Positions 20,349 through 29,986 of a DNA stretch of 64,000 nt are shown here, piece after piece; position 1 is the first letter of the stretch, and each line of letters begins with the position of its first letter. The DNA is from Microbacterium testaceum. GTDB lineage: Bacteria; Actinomycetota; Actinomycetes; Actinomycetales; Microbacteriaceae. The position numbers and the translations under genes were made by a program. The notes beneath the pieces are model-generated. The model was not told the origin of the DNA. It did no database searches and saw only the letters and a program-made list of their open reading frames with translations. Location: contig NZ_QDFT01000007.1 in assembly GCF_003075375.1 (NCBI RefSeq), forward strand, positions 47,907 to 111,906, given 5' to 3'.

Positions 20349-20825
20349 TTACTCGCCGAGGCGGTTCTTCGTGCGCATCGCGCGTTCCGCCTCGCGCTTG
20401 TCCTCGCGCTCGCGGATCGTCTGCCGCTTCTCGAACTCGCGCCTTCCCTTGGCGACCGCGATCTCGACCTTGGCCCGACCGTCCAAGAAGTACAGCCGCA
20501 GCGGCACGAGCGTGTAGCCGCCCGCGGCCACCGCGTGCGAGAGCTTGATGATCTCTTCTTTGTGCAGCAGCAGCTTGCGCGTGCGCTTCGCGGAGTGGTT
20601 GGTCCAGTGCCCCTGCGAGTACTCGGGGATGTGCACGGCGTCGAGGAACGCCTGCCCGCCGTCGATGTACGCGTAGCCGTCCGTCAGGTTCGCGCGCCCC
20701 TGGCGCAGCGACTTCACCTCGGTGCCGGTCAGCACCAGGCCCGCTTCGTACGTCTTCTCGATGGCGTAGTCGTGACGCGCCTTCTTGTTCGACGCGATGA
20801 GCTTCTCACCCTGCTCACGAGGCAT
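20349..20825 (-). CDS. smpB: SsrA-binding protein
   Basis: 158-residue tmRNA partner needed for trans-translation. Family segments: IASNKKARHDYAIEKTYEAG, LVLTGTEVKSLRQGRANL, DAYIDGG-like YAYIDGGQAFL, and the basic C-terminal tail RETIRER-type (KRQTIREREDKREAERAMRT) that enters the mRNA channel. A strong GGAGG site precedes the ATG. It lies next to the ftsEX genes, which is the common order prfB-ftsE-ftsX-smpB in actinobacteria, and near ssrA. Confidence 0.97.
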   Translation of the reverse strand: MPREQGEKLIASNKKARHDYAIEKTYEAGLVLTGTEVKSLRQGRANLTDGYAYIDGGQAFLDAVHIPEYSQGHWTNHSAKRTRKLLLHKEEIIKLSHAVAAGGYTLVPLRLYFLDGRAKVEIAVAKGRREFEKRQTIREREDKREAERAMRTKNRLGE

Positions 20826-20902
20826 GGTGCCACCTCCTCATGATCATGGGCACACAGAGCCTTGAAGTCTACCGGATGCCGAGACGGCGGACGCCCCGCG
20901 CG

Positions 20903-21820
20903 TCAGGCGCGCAGCCAGCGACGGATCGCGAAGCTCGCGCTCAGCGCTGCCAGGATCACGCCGATCACCACGATCGCCGGGATGACGAACGCCACGTCGC
21001 CGAGGTCGACCCACGACGTGATGAACGCGACGCTCCCCCGCAGGTACTGGTTGACGCCGACGCCGACGATCGCCCACACGGCCACGCTGGCGAGCGCCGA
21101 GCCGATGAGCGCCGCCAGCACGCCCTCGACGACGAACGGCGTCTGGATGAACCGGTTGGACGCCCCGACGAGGCGCATGATGCCGAGCTCGCGGCGACGG
21201 GCGAACGCCGACAGACGGATCGTCGTGGCGATGAGCAGCACCGCGGCGATGAGCATGAGCCCGGCGATGCCGACCGCGACGTAGGTGGCGACCGTCAACG
21301 CCTGGAAGAGCGGCTCGAGGTACTGCAGCTGATCATCGACGGACTCGACGCCCACCTGACCGCTGAAGGCTTCGGCGATCACGTCGGACTGGCTCTGGTC
21401 GACCAGGTTGATGTTGAAGGTCGCGTTGAACTGGTCCGCCGTCACCACGCCGACGATGTCGTCGGGCAGCTGCTGCTTGGCGTTCTCGAACACCTCGTCG
21501 CTGGTGAGGAAGGTGTAGTCGCGGATGAGGGGCGCCAGCGCGGAGCCGTCGAGGGTCGCGCGCACCTGGTCGATCTGCTCCTGCGAGGCGGCCTCGCCCG
21601 CGGTGCACGTCGGCTCGTTCGACGACGTCGCGCACATGAAGACCGACACCTGCGCACGGTCCGACCAGTACGACTGCATCTTGCCGATCTGCATCTGCAT
21701 GAGCATCGCCGCGCCGACGAACGTCAGCGACACGAACGTGACGAGGATGACCGAGATCACCATCGAGGCGTTGCGCCGAAGACCCGTGAAGGCCTCCGAC
21801 AGGATGAGCCCGAACCTCAT
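20903..21820 (-). CDS. ftsX: cell-division permease-like protein FtsX
   Basis: 305-residue FtsX. The first membrane span is near 20-42, an extracellular domain covers about 43-180 with two cysteines ([14 protein letters not shown]) likely in a disulfide, and three C-terminal spans follow with the FtsX segment [19 protein letters not shown]. With FtsE it activates peptidoglycan hydrolases during division. Its ATG overlaps the ftsE stop (ATGA). Confidence 0.96.
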   Translation of the reverse strand: MRFGLILSEAFTGLRRNASMVISVILVTFVSLTFVGAAMLMQMQIGKMQSYWSDRAQVSVFMCATSSNEPTCTAGEAASQEQIDQVRATLDGSALAPLIRDYTFLTSDEVFENAKQQLPDDIVGVVTADQFNATFNINLVDQSQSDVIAEAFSGQVGVESVDDQLQYLEPLFQALTVATYVAVGIAGLMLIAAVLLIATTIRLSAFARRRELGIMRLVGASNRFIQTPFVVEGVLAALIGSALASVAVWAIVGVGVNQYLRGSVAFITSWVDLGDVAFVIPAIVVIGVILAALSASFAIRRWLRA

Positions 21821-22899
21821 GACGTGGGTCCCACTTCGTCGTTGCGGTCTTTCTTTCCTCCGAGGCCGAGCCGGTCGGCCACGCCCAGAGCCTCCACGTC
21901 GGGAGTCGTCACCGGGATGGATCGCGTGGAGGTCCCGGGCTCGCGCTGCTGTTCGGCCGGCGCGGTGGTCACAGAGGGGGTGGATGCCGCGGCATCCGGG
22001 GTCTGGGTGGCACGCGGCGCGTCGGCCGAGGACCGCTCATCGGGGCGGGGCGCGTCGGGGCGCTGCGCGTCGGCGCGCTGCGCATCCGCGCGCGGCAGAG
22101 GCTCGACGGGACCGGTCAGCCCGGTCACCTCGCGCTGCACCTCGAGCACGGCCGTCAGCGCGGCCACCGCCGCGGCACCACGTTCGACCTCGGGCGCGAG
22201 GCGCGGCAGGCTCGACGTGTCGCCGTAGCCGCCGTGACGCTCGTCGCGGACCATCTCGCCGCCGCGCAGCTCGATCACGCGGCGCTGCATCTGGTCGACG
22301 AAGCCCGCCTCGTGCGTGGCCATGACCACGGTCGTCCCGCCGGCGTTGATGCGCGCGAGCAGGCGCATGATGTCGATCGACGTGCCGGGGTCGAGGTTTC
22401 CGGTCGGCTCGTCGGCCAGCAGCACCTGGGGGCGGTTCACCAGGGCGCGGGCGATCGCGACGCGCTGCTGCTCGCCGCCCGAGAGCTCGTGCGGCAGACG
22501 CTTCTCTTTGCCGTCCAGACCGACCAGCGCCAGCACCTCGGGCACGGCCTGCTGGATGAACCCGCGCGAAGCGCCGGTGACCTGCAGCGTGAACGCGACG
22601 TTCTGGTGCACGGTCTTGTTCGGCAGCAGGCGGAAGTCCTGGAACACCGAACCGATATGGCGCCGGAAGTACGGCACCTTGCGGTTCGACAGCGTGCGCA
22701 GGTCGCGACCGAGCACGACGACGCGCCCCTCGCTGGGGGTCTCGGCCCGCAGGATCAGCTGCAGGCAGGACGACTTGCCCGAACCCGAGGCTCCGACGAG
22801 GAAGACGAACTCCCCGCGCTGCACCTCGAAGTCCACGGCGTTCAGGGCGGGCTTCGCGGTGCCGCGATACCGCTTGGTGACGTTCTCGAACCGGATCAT
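21817..22899 (-). CDS. ftsE: cell-division ATPase FtsE with long disordered tail
   Basis: ABC ATPase of the FtsEX complex. The N-terminal 220 residues are a standard FtsE: Walker [10 protein letters not shown] (36-44), signature LSGGEQQR, Walker [13 protein letters not shown] and the H-loop THEAG. Residues from about 225 to 360 are an extra low-complexity tail rich in Ala, Pro, Thr, Arg and Asp, with short repeats such as [18 protein letters not shown]. Normal FtsE is about 220-230 residues, so the tail adds roughly 130. Tails of this kind occur in Microbacteriaceae; the role is unknown. Confidence 0.94.
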   Translation of the reverse strand: MIRFENVTKRYRGTAKPALNAVDFEVQRGEFVFLVGASGSGKSSCLQLILRAETPSEGRVVVLGRDLRTLSNRKVPYFRRHIGSVFQDFRLLPNKTVHQNVAFTLQVTGASRGFIQQAVPEVLALVGLDGKEKRLPHELSGGEQQRVAIARALVNRPQVLLADEPTGNLDPGTSIDIMRLLARINAGGTTVVMATHEAGFVDQMQRRVIELRGGEMVRDERHGGYGDTSSLPRLAPEVERGAAAVAALTAVLEVQREVTGLTGPVEPLPRADAQRADAQRPDAPRPDERSSADAPRATQTPDAAASTPSVTTAPAEQQREPGTSTRSIPVTTPDVEALGVADRLGLGGKKDRNDEVGPTS

Positions 22900-22961
22900 G
22901 GCTCGACGAGCCTAAGCGCGGGTCCCGGTCCCGCCGTCAGGACGCGCCGTGTCGTGAAACG

Positions 22962-23007
22962 CGGAAAGCCCCGTGGATGCCGGGCGACCGGCATCCACGG
23001 GGCTTCC
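22962..23007 (-). terminator. terminator downstream of prfB
   Basis: A near-perfect 20-bp stem (AAGCCCCGTGGATGCCGG and its mirror) with a short loop lies between prfB and ftsE on the transcribed minus strand. It would partly separate prfB from ftsEX. Confidence 0.8.
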
Positions 23008-23024
23008 GACCGAGGTCGGGACGA

Positions 23025-24137
23025 TCAGTCGTCGTCGTCCTTGCGCTTGCGCCAGCGGATGCCGGCCGCGATGAGACCGTCCAGGTCGCCGTCGAACACG
23101 ACGGCGGGGTTGCCGACCTCGTAACCGGTGCGCAGATCCTTGACGAGCTGCTGACCGTAGAGGAAGTACGAGCGCATCTGGTCGCCCCAGCTCGCGGTGA
23201 TCGTGCCGGCGAGCTCCTTCTTCTTGGCGGCTTCTTCTTCGCGCTTGAGCAGCAGCAGGCGCGTTTGCAGCACGCGCATGGCGGCGGCGCGGTTCTGGAT
23301 CTGCGACTTCTCGTTCTGCATCGACACGACCAGGCCCGTGGGCAGGTGGGTGATGCGGACGGCGGAGTCGGTCGTGTTGACCGACTGCCCGCCGGGGCCG
23401 GACGAGCGGAACACGTCGACGCGGATGTCGCCCTCGGGGACGTCGACCTCGACGGCCTCCTCCATCACGGGGATGACCTCGACCGCGGCGAAGCTCGTCT
23501 GGCGCTTGTCGGCACCGCCGAAGGGGCTGATGCGCGCGAGACGGTGCGTCCCCGCCTCGACGGACAGAGTGCCGTAGGCGTAGGGCACGTCGACCTCGAA
23601 GGTGGCCGACTTGATGCCGGCGCCCTCGGCGTACGAGGTGTCCATGACCTTGACGGGGTACTTGTGCCGCTCGGCCCAGCGCAGGTACATGCGCAGCAGC
23701 ATCTCGGCGAAGTCGGTCGCGTCGTCGCCGCCCGCGCCGGAGCGGATGGTCACGACGGCCGAACGCGGGTCGTACTCGCCGTCGAGCAGCGTCTGCACCT
23801 CGAGCTGACCGATGACGTCCTTGAGCGCGGCGAGCTCGCGGCGCGCTTCGTCGGCGGAGTCCTCGTCGTCCATCTCGATCGCGAGTTCGACCAGCACCTC
23901 GAGGTCGTCGAGGCGCTGCTCGATCTCGGAGACGCGCTTGAGCTCGGCCTGGCGGTGGCTCAGACGGCTGGTGACCTTCTGGGCGTTGTCGACGTCGTCC
24001 CAGAGGTCGGGGGCACCGGCCTCTTCGCTGAGGCGATCGATGTCGGCTTTGAGTGCGTCGACGTCGACCACGGCCTGGATATCGGCGAAGGTCGAGCGCA
24101 GCGCCTGGATGTCGGCGGTCAAATCGAGTTCGAGCAT
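23025..24137 (-). CDS. prfB: peptide chain release factor 2
   Basis: 370-residue RF2 that terminates at UGA and UAA. The SPF recognition tripeptide is at about residue 203 ([16 protein letters not shown]) and the catalytic GGQ at about 246 ([10 protein letters not shown]). The coding frame is continuous from [14 protein letters not shown]; the +1 programmed frameshift that autoregulates RF2 in many bacteria is absent, as is usual in actinobacteria. Divergent from an MFS gene with starts under 30 bp apart; TAGGCT lies close to the ATG. Confidence 0.97.
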   Translation of the reverse strand: MLELDLTADIQALRSTFADIQAVVDVDALKADIDRLSEEAGAPDLWDDVDNAQKVTSRLSHRQAELKRVSEIEQRLDDLEVLVELAIEMDDEDSADEARRELAALKDVIGQLEVQTLLDGEYDPRSAVVTIRSGAGGDDATDFAEMLLRMYLRWAERHKYPVKVMDTSYAEGAGIKSATFEVDVPYAYGTLSVEAGTHRLARISPFGGADKRQTSFAAVEVIPVMEEAVEVDVPEGDIRVDVFRSSGPGGQSVNTTDSAVRITHLPTGLVVSMQNEKSQIQNRAAAMRVLQTRLLLLKREEEAAKKKELAGTITASWGDQMRSYFLYGQQLVKDLRTGYEVGNPAVVFDGDLDGLIAAGIRWRKRKDDDD

Positions 24138-24163
24138 GAGACATCAAGCCTATCGTGGAGACG

Positions 24164-25441
24164 GTGACAGCCGACTCTCCCCGGAACGTGCTGGTGCGCT
24201 TCGCACCGATGATCTACGGCCCCACGCTGCTGTTCGCCGTCGGCGAGGGCGCCGTGATCCCGCTCATCCCCGTGATCGCGAACCGCCTGGGCGCCGATGT
24301 CGCGGTCGCCGCCCTCGTCGCCGCGGCCCTGGTCGTCGGTCAGCTGTGCGGCAACATCCCCGCCGGGTGGGCGGTCGCCCGCTTCGGCGAGCGCGTGACG
24401 ATGGGCGTGGCGGGCATCGTGGTGCTCGGCGGTCTCACCGGCATCGTCCTGGCGCAGTCGTTGGTGTTCTTCGCCGCGGCGGTGTTCCTCATCGGCTTCT
24501 GCGCCGCGTCGTTCGCCCTGGCCCGGCACTCGTTCATGACCACGCGGGTCCCCCTCGCCTTCCGGGCGCGAGCGCTGTCTCTGCTGGGCGGTACCTTCCG
24601 CCTGGGCATGTTCGTCGGGCCGTTCATCTCGGCGGCGCTGCTGGGACTGTTCGGCGACGAGACGGCATCCATCGTCTTCTTCGCCGTGTGCCAGGTGGCG
24701 ACGATCCTGCTCGTGTTCCTGGGGCCCGACCCCGAGAAGGCCGTGCCCGTGGGCGCTCCCCCTCGACGCGGCGACGGCGATTCCCGCGAGGCCGAGGACA
24801 CCGGCGAGGCCGTCACCGGCGCGATCCCCACCGTCGAGCGCGCGGGGGTCTTCCGCACAATGTGGCGGTTCCGCGGGGTGCTGGCGCGTCTCGGTCTCGC
24901 GGCCGCGTCGCTGTCGGCCGTGCGCTCCGCGCGACAGGTGGTGCTCCCCCTGTGGGGTGTCTCCCTGGGACTGGATGCCGGCACCATCGCCGTCGTCGTC
25001 GGCGTCTCGGGAGCCATCGACTTCGCGCTGTTCTACGCCAGCGGTCAGGTCATGGACCGCTTCGGCCGTTTGTGGGCGGCGCTGCCGGCGATGGTGCTGA
25101 TGGGCTCGGGCTTCCTCGCCCTGTCGTTCACCCACGAGCTGGGCTCCGCCGCCATGTGGTACGCGATGTTCGCCGCCGTCCTGGGCGTCGGCAACGGCTT
25201 GTCGAGCGGCATCCTGCTCACGCTGGGCGCCGACATCGCCCCGCCCGACGAACCGGCGGCGTTCCTCGGGTCGTGGAGGACGCTGACGGATGCCGGCGGC
25301 GCCATCGCCCCGCTGATCGTCTCAGCGCTCACGGCGGTGGCGTCGCTGTCGATCGGCGTGGGGGCGATGGGGGTGATCGCGGTGCTCGGCGCGGCCGGGT
25401 TCATCCGCTGGGTGCCGAGATACGTCCCCCGCGCGCGCTGA
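24164..25441 (+). CDS. MFS transporter
   Basis: Major facilitator, about 12 spans, 425 residues from GTG 24164 (VTADSPRNVLVR). GTG 24155 is an in-frame alternative; 24164 is preferred because TATCGT (24151-24156) fits a -10 hexamer for transcription beginning there. Motifs include GRFG-like MDRFGRLWAALPAM and WAVARFGERVTMGVAG. A charged cytoplasmic loop near residues 195-225 (PRRGDGDSREAEDTGEA) separates the two halves. Substrate unknown; no adjacent regulator. Confidence 0.88.
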   Translation: MTADSPRNVLVRFAPMIYGPTLLFAVGEGAVIPLIPVIANRLGADVAVAALVAAALVVGQLCGNIPAGWAVARFGERVTMGVAGIVVLGGLTGIVLAQSLVFFAAAVFLIGFCAASFALARHSFMTTRVPLAFRARALSLLGGTFRLGMFVGPFISAALLGLFGDETASIVFFAVCQVATILLVFLGPDPEKAVPVGAPPRRGDGDSREAEDTGEAVTGAIPTVERAGVFRTMWRFRGVLARLGLAAASLSAVRSARQVVLPLWGVSLGLDAGTIAVVVGVSGAIDFALFYASGQVMDRFGRLWAALPAMVLMGSGFLALSFTHELGSAAMWYAMFAAVLGVGNGLSSGILLTLGADIAPPDEPAAFLGSWRTLTDAGGAIAPLIVSALTAVASLSIGVGAMGVIAVLGAAGFIRWVPRYVPRAR

Positions 25442-25475
25442 CGCCGTCACCGTCTCTCGTACCCGGGTGGACAGC

Positions 25476-25510
25476 GCGGCGCCTCCCGTCATGACGACGG
25501 GAGGCGCCGC
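25476..25510. terminator. bidirectional terminator, perfect 15-bp stem
   Basis: GCGGCGCCTCCCGTC, loop ATGAC, GACGGGAGGCGCCGC. It sits between the convergent MFS and RCC1-repeat genes. Confidence 0.85.
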
Positions 25511-25520
25511 AGGGTGCCAC

Positions 25521-28412
25521 TCAGTTGGTCTTCATCACGATCAGGGCGGTCCTGGACCCGCACGAGGTGGTGGCGAGACGCTTCACCGTCTGCCCAGCAG
25601 GCAACCGCACAGCCACCGGACTCGGGCGATCCGTGGTGGTGCCGTCACCGATCTGTCCCTGGACATTGCGACCCCACGCCTTCACCGAGCCATCCGACAG
25701 CAGCGCGTACCCGCTCTGGAAACCAGCCGCGATCTGCGTCACGCCCGATGTCAGTCCCACGACCTGAACGGGTGAGGTCGGCGCCACGCCCGCGCTGCCG
25801 CTGCCGAGTTCGCCGCTGCCGCTGTAGCCCCAGCCATGCACCGAACCATCCGCCAGCAACGCGAAAGCATTGAAGCTCTGCGCGGCGACCTGCGTCACCG
25901 CCGACCCCAGACCCGACACCTGCACCGGTGTCGGCCGGTTCGTGGTCGTCCCGTCGCCGACCTCGCCATCCCTGTTGTAGCCCCAGGCCCGCAGCGAACC
26001 GTCCTTCATCACCGCGTAACCCGTGAACCCGCCTGCCGCCACCTGCGTGACCCCGGAGGTCAATCCCGACACCTGGACCGGAACATAGCTGTCTTGCAAG
26101 ACCGTCCCGTTCCCCAGCTGGCCCTCCGAGTTGTATCCCCACGCCCGCACCGATCCATCCGACAGCAGGGCATAGACCTGACCGGCCCCGGCCGCGAGCT
26201 GCGTCACCCCGGAGGTCAATCCCGTCACCTGGACCGGCGTGTATCGGTCGTTCTGGGTCCCATCACCCAGTTCGCCGTTTCCGTTGTAGCCCCAGGCCTT
26301 CACCGACCCATCCGACAGCAGCGCGAAACCGGAGCGACTCGCATCAGCGATCTGCGTCACACCCGAGAGACCCGCAACCGGCGCCCACGTCGGTCGATCC
26401 GTCGTCGACCCGTCGCCGAGCTGGCCGACGGGGTTGCCTCCCTTGGACCACACCGTGCCGTCCTCCAGCAACACCAACGACCACGAGGGGTTCGCCTGAG
26501 AGTCCGCACCTCCCGATGTCGCGTCCACCACCGGCGACGGGAACACCAGCTCCGACTGCGCAACGGATGACGAATACGCCTGCCCCGCCGCGACCAGGTT
26601 CGATCCCAGTACCGTCGCCACCGCCGATGCCGACCGGGTGCTCGACTTCGCCCCCACCGTCACCGAGGACCCCGGCTTCGCCCACGGCGTTTTCAGGTCC
26701 AGCTGCGTCGACGCCGCACCAGAGGCATCCGTCGTCGCCGACACCGACGAGAACGACGAACCCGCCGGACCCGAGAACGACACCGATGCACCCTGTACCG
26801 GGCGACCAGAGAGGTCTTTCAACACCGCCGTCACCGCCACCGCCCCCGCCGCAGCCACCTGCAGCTTCGGGGTCGAAACCGTCAGCGGGTTCTCGGCCAG
26901 CATGAGCATGGCGGTCTTATAGGTTCCGCACCGTGCCAGTTGCTTCACGACCTGGCCCGCGGGCAAGGTGATGTCGATCGGGGTGGGCTGGTCCGTGGTG
27001 GTGCCGTCGCCCAGCTGCCCCTGGTCGTTGACGCCCCAGGCCTTGAGCGATCCGTCCGTCATGAGGGCGAACCCGTTCGAGACTCCGCCTCCCAGCTGCT
27101 TGACGCCGGAGGTCAAGCCCGGCAGCGCGACCGGGGTCAGGCGCAGGGTCGCGGTCGACCCGTCGCCCACCTCGCCTTTGCCGCTGTATCCCCACCCCTT
27201 CACCGAACCATCGCTCATGAGGGCGTGAGCCGTGAACGCCTGGGTCGCGATCTGCGTCACACCCGCGGTGAGACCGGACACCTGCACGGGAGTGCGGCGC
27301 TCGGTCTGCGTCCCGTCTCCGAGTTCGCCGTCGTTGTTGTAGCCCCAGGCACGAACCGACCCGTCCGACAGAAGCGCGTAGGACGAGAAGCCCGACGCCG
27401 CGACCTGCGTCACACCCGAGGTCAGACCGACCACCTGCACCGGAGTCAGTCTGCTCGTCGCCGAGCCGTCGCCCACCTGTCCCGTGGTGTTGTACCCCCA
27501 GGCCCGGACGGATCCGTCCGACATCAGTGCGAAGGCATGCCCGGCCCCGCCTGCGATCTGCGTGACCCCCGATGTCAAACCCGACACGAAGTCGGGCGTG
27601 AGTCGGGTCGTGGTCGTTCCATCACCCAGCTCTCCGTGCGCGTTGTACCCCCAGGCCTTCACCGACCCATCCGCCAGCAGGACGTACGGGGTGGCCGCGC
27701 TGGCCGCGATCTGTTTGACACCCGAGATGCCCGGCACCGGTCCCCACTGCAGACGGTCCTTCGTCGTGCCATCGCCCAGCTGACCGTCGATGTTCGCCCC
27801 TCGGGTCCACACCGTCCCGTCCTCCAACAGGACCATGAACCACCAGGGGTTCGTCTTCGAGTCGGCGCTCGACGCCAGGCAATTGACCACCGGGGAGGGG
27901 AAGACCGCCTCCGACTGCGCCAGCGCCACCGAGTACGCCATACCCGCGACCGCGAGGTTGGAGCCGATCACCGAGAACGAACCCGCAGCGTTGTCCGCTC
28001 CCGAGATGGCGGACAGCGTCACCGTCGAGCCCGGCTTGGCCCACGGCGTCTTCAAGTCGAACTGCGAGCCGGCCGACCCGCCACCGTCCGTGGTCGCCGA
28101 CGCCGGCGAGAACGACGAACCCGCCGGACCCGAGAACGACACCGGTGCCCCCGCGACGGGTTGCCCCGTCGGCCCCTTCTTCACCGCCGTCACCGTGACC
28201 GCACCCGAGGCCTGGACACGCATGCCCGGACTCGACAGGCTCAACGAGCCACCCGACGCCGCGAACGCCGGCGATACAGCCATCATCGACACCACCGGCA
28301 CCGCCCAGGCCGCCCCGGCCAGCACCGTCCGTCGCCCGACGCCGGAACCGTCGCCCGCGAACCCGCTCGCACCGCGATCGGAACCCGAACCCACTTCATC
28401 ATGCGCGGCCAT
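25521..28412 (-). CDS. Tat-exported protein with two Ig-like (Big) plus RCC1-repeat modules
   Basis: 963 residues. A twin-arginine signal is present (GRRTVLAGAAWAV, RR at 27-28, cleavage after AFA near 52). The mature protein is a tandem duplication. Module 1 (about 52-506) and module 2 (about 507-963) each have an invasin-type Ig domain (GAVTVTAV...PVSFSGPAGSSFS...DLKTPWAKPGS), a linker with AQSE-VFPSPVV, and six RCC1 blades with the pattern DGSVRAWGYN--G-LGDGT. Each half ends with a cysteine (ARCGTY, TSCGSR). No enzyme motif or cell-wall anchor is visible. Likely a cell-surface or secreted binding protein; partner unknown. Confidence 0.85.
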   Translation of the reverse strand: MAAHDEVGSGSDRGASGFAGDGSGVGRRTVLAGAAWAVPVVSMMAVSPAFAASGGSLSLSSPGMRVQASGAVTVTAVKKGPTGQPVAGAPVSFSGPAGSSFSPASATTDGGGSAGSQFDLKTPWAKPGSTVTLSAISGADNAAGSFSVIGSNLAVAGMAYSVALAQSEAVFPSPVVNCLASSADSKTNPWWFMVLLEDGTVWTRGANIDGQLGDGTTKDRLQWGPVPGISGVKQIAASAATPYVLLADGSVKAWGYNAHGELGDGTTTTRLTPDFVSGLTSGVTQIAGGAGHAFALMSDGSVRAWGYNTTGQVGDGSATSRLTPVQVVGLTSGVTQVAASGFSSYALLSDGSVRAWGYNNDGELGDGTQTERRTPVQVSGLTAGVTQIATQAFTAHALMSDGSVKGWGYSGKGEVGDGSTATLRLTPVALPGLTSGVKQLGGGVSNGFALMTDGSLKAWGVNDQGQLGDGTTTDQPTPIDITLPAGQVVKQLARCGTYKTAMLMLAENPLTVSTPKLQVAAAGAVAVTAVLKDLSGRPVQGASVSFSGPAGSSFSSVSATTDASGAASTQLDLKTPWAKPGSSVTVGAKSSTRSASAVATVLGSNLVAAGQAYSSSVAQSELVFPSPVVDATSGGADSQANPSWSLVLLEDGTVWSKGGNPVGQLGDGSTTDRPTWAPVAGLSGVTQIADASRSGFALLSDGSVKAWGYNGNGELGDGTQNDRYTPVQVTGLTSGVTQLAAGAGQVYALLSDGSVRAWGYNSEGQLGNGTVLQDSYVPVQVSGLTSGVTQVAAGGFTGYAVMKDGSLRAWGYNRDGEVGDGTTTNRPTPVQVSGLGSAVTQVAAQSFNAFALLADGSVHGWGYSGSGELGSGSAGVAPTSPVQVVGLTSGVTQIAAGFQSGYALLSDGSVKAWGRNVQGQIGDGTTTDRPSPVAVRLPAGQTVKRLATTSCGSRTALIVMKTN

Positions 28413-28657
28413 GAGGCCCCTCTCTTCTCGACCCGAACGCCGGGACGCCCATTAGCGGTGGCACACGCCACTCGAGCTTCATGGTCCGAGCCAGCGCTCC
28501 TCCCCACCCCCGACCGCTCGCCCGAAAGCCCGGGTGAAGGCTGCGACATCCGCGCCACCAGGCGCCTCGGCACCCAGGACTGAACGCACACCCGCACGAC
28601 GTCCTCACCATCTCGGTCACCCAGGACCTTCACCACGATCCGCCGCTCGACGCGAAA
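28413..28657. other. upstream region of the RCC1-repeat gene
   Basis: About 245 bases with no supported gene. It should hold the promoter of the minus-strand RCC1 gene, whose ATG has a GAGGGG ribosome-binding site, but no clear -35/-10 pair stands out. Confidence 0.5.
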
Positions 28658-28685
28658 GGGCGCCGGAGCCGTAGCCCCGACGCCC
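28658..28685 (-). terminator. terminator of the quinone oxidoreductase gene
   Basis: GGGCGTCGGGGC and GCTCCGGCGCCC pair with two mismatches, followed by TTT on the minus strand. Confidence 0.6.
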
Positions 28686-28698
28686 CTCTCAAGCCCGC

Positions 28699-29721
28699 TC
28701 AGTCACCGGAGACGCGGATGAGCACCTTTCCGGTGGCACCCTGCTCGACAGCGTCGTGCGCCGCCGCGGTGTCGGCCAGGTCGAAGAAGGTCAGCGGCAG
28801 CCCGGCCTCTTCGCCGACGGGGAGCACACCGTCGGCGACGGCGGCGGACACGTCCTCGGCGGCCGCGGCGAGCGCGCGCTCCCCCACGGTGTACAGCAGC
28901 AGCCCCTGCCACCGGACGTTCTTCGCGAAGCTCTCGCGGACGGGGGCGGTGAACTCCGCCCCGCCGTTGTCGGCGTAATAGCCGACCGTGCCCCCGTTGG
29001 CGATGACGGCGACATCGAGAGCGGCGTTGTCGGCGATGGCGACCTCGACGATGTGCTCGACGCCGTTCGGGGCGATCTCGCGGATGCCGTCGGCCAGGGT
29101 CTCGCTCGGGTACTGCAGCACGTGGTGTGCACCCGCGGCCCGCGCGAGGGCTTCCTTCTCGTCGCTGCTCACCGTGGCGATGACCGTCGCACCGGCCCAG
29201 GCCGCGAGCTGGATCGCCGCGTGCCCGACGGCCCCGGCTCCGCCCTGGACGAGCACCGTCCGTCCCGCAAGCGCGCCGGGCGCCAGACGCGACGGGCCGT
29301 CCTCGTGCACCGTGAGGGCGCGGTGCGCCGTCATCGCGGGGACCCCGAGGCTCGCGCCGAGCTCGAAGGAGGCGTCGTCGGCGAGAGGCACGGCGCGCTC
29401 GGCGGGCAGCACCGAGTACTCGGCGGCGGTTCCGGTCGGACGCTGGTGCGCGGCGAGGTAGATCCAGACCCGCTGACCGACCGAGAGCGAGTCCACGCCG
29501 TCACCGACGGCATCCACGATTCCGGCACCGTCCTGATTGGGCGTCACCTCGTCGAACGGGAGGGGTCGACCGGTCGTCGCGCGCGCCTTCCAGTCGGTCG
29601 GGTTCACACCCGAGACGACGATGCGGACGCGCACCTCGCCGGGGCCGGGCTCCGGGACGGGCCGCTCGACGAGCGAGAGGACGGAGGAGTCACCGGGCTG
29701 GGAGTACGAGATCGCCTTCAT
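28699..29721 (-). CDS. NADPH:quinone reductase-like zinc-independent alcohol dehydrogenase family
   Basis: MDR-superfamily oxidoreductase, 340 residues from MKAISYSQPGDSSVL; an upstream extension of the open frame runs through the tRNA-Leu region and is not coding. GroES-like domain with SGVNPTDWKARATTG and QDGAGIVDAVGDGVDSLSVGQRVW, then a Rossmann fold with VQGGAGAVGHAAIQLAAWAGA. Catalytic zinc ligands are absent, which fits the QOR subgroup that reduces quinones or enones with NADPH. It is monocistronic and divergent from tRNA-Leu. Confidence 0.92.
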   Translation of the reverse strand: MKAISYSQPGDSSVLSLVERPVPEPGPGEVRVRIVVSGVNPTDWKARATTGRPLPFDEVTPNQDGAGIVDAVGDGVDSLSVGQRVWIYLAAHQRPTGTAAEYSVLPAERAVPLADDASFELGASLGVPAMTAHRALTVHEDGPSRLAPGALAGRTVLVQGGAGAVGHAAIQLAAWAGATVIATVSSDEKEALARAAGAHHVLQYPSETLADGIREIAPNGVEHIVEVAIADNAALDVAVIANGGTVGYYADNGGAEFTAPVRESFAKNVRWQGLLLYTVGERALAAAAEDVSAAVADGVLPVGEEAGLPLTFFDLADTAAAHDAVEQGATGKVLIRVSGD

Positions 29722-29833
29722 GCAAAGGCCCAAGCAGATCGGCGACGCGGAAATTCCCCCGTGCGCGGCGCAGCGCTTTAGCGGCTCGTTCACATCGAGC
29801 GCGCGACCGGGCCCCTTTAGACTGATCCCACTC

Positions 29834-29915
29834 GCGGGAGTGGTGAAATCGGCAGACACGCAGGATTTAGGTTCCTGTGCCTTCGGGCGTGGGGGTTCAA
29901 GTCCCCCCTTCCGCA
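29834..29915 (+). tRNA. tRNA-Leu (anticodon TAG)
   Basis: 82 bases with the long variable arm of class II tRNA (TGCCTTCGGGCG). Acceptor GCGGGAG pairs with CTTCCGC; the anticodon loop is ATTTAGG with TAG between stems CAGG and CCTG. CCA is not encoded. TAGACT (29818-29823) just upstream is a likely -10. Confidence 0.96.
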
Positions 29916-29986
29916 CGATCGAGGCCTTGCCGCACCCGGTCAGCCCCGATATCCCCCTGCACCGACTCTCACCCGACGGGACCGAT

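Noticed and set aside
23025..24137. Programmed +1 frameshift in prfB
   Set aside because: The frame is continuous from the ATG; there is no early TGA preceded by CTT.
25521..28412. Regular direct repeats that might be mistaken for a CRISPR array
   Set aside because: The repeats are in-frame RCC1 blades with variable conserved codons, not identical repeats with unique spacers.
29537..29986. Open reading frame joining tRNA-Leu to the DedA gene
   Set aside because: It passes through the whole tRNA; DedA similarity begins only at GTG 29987.
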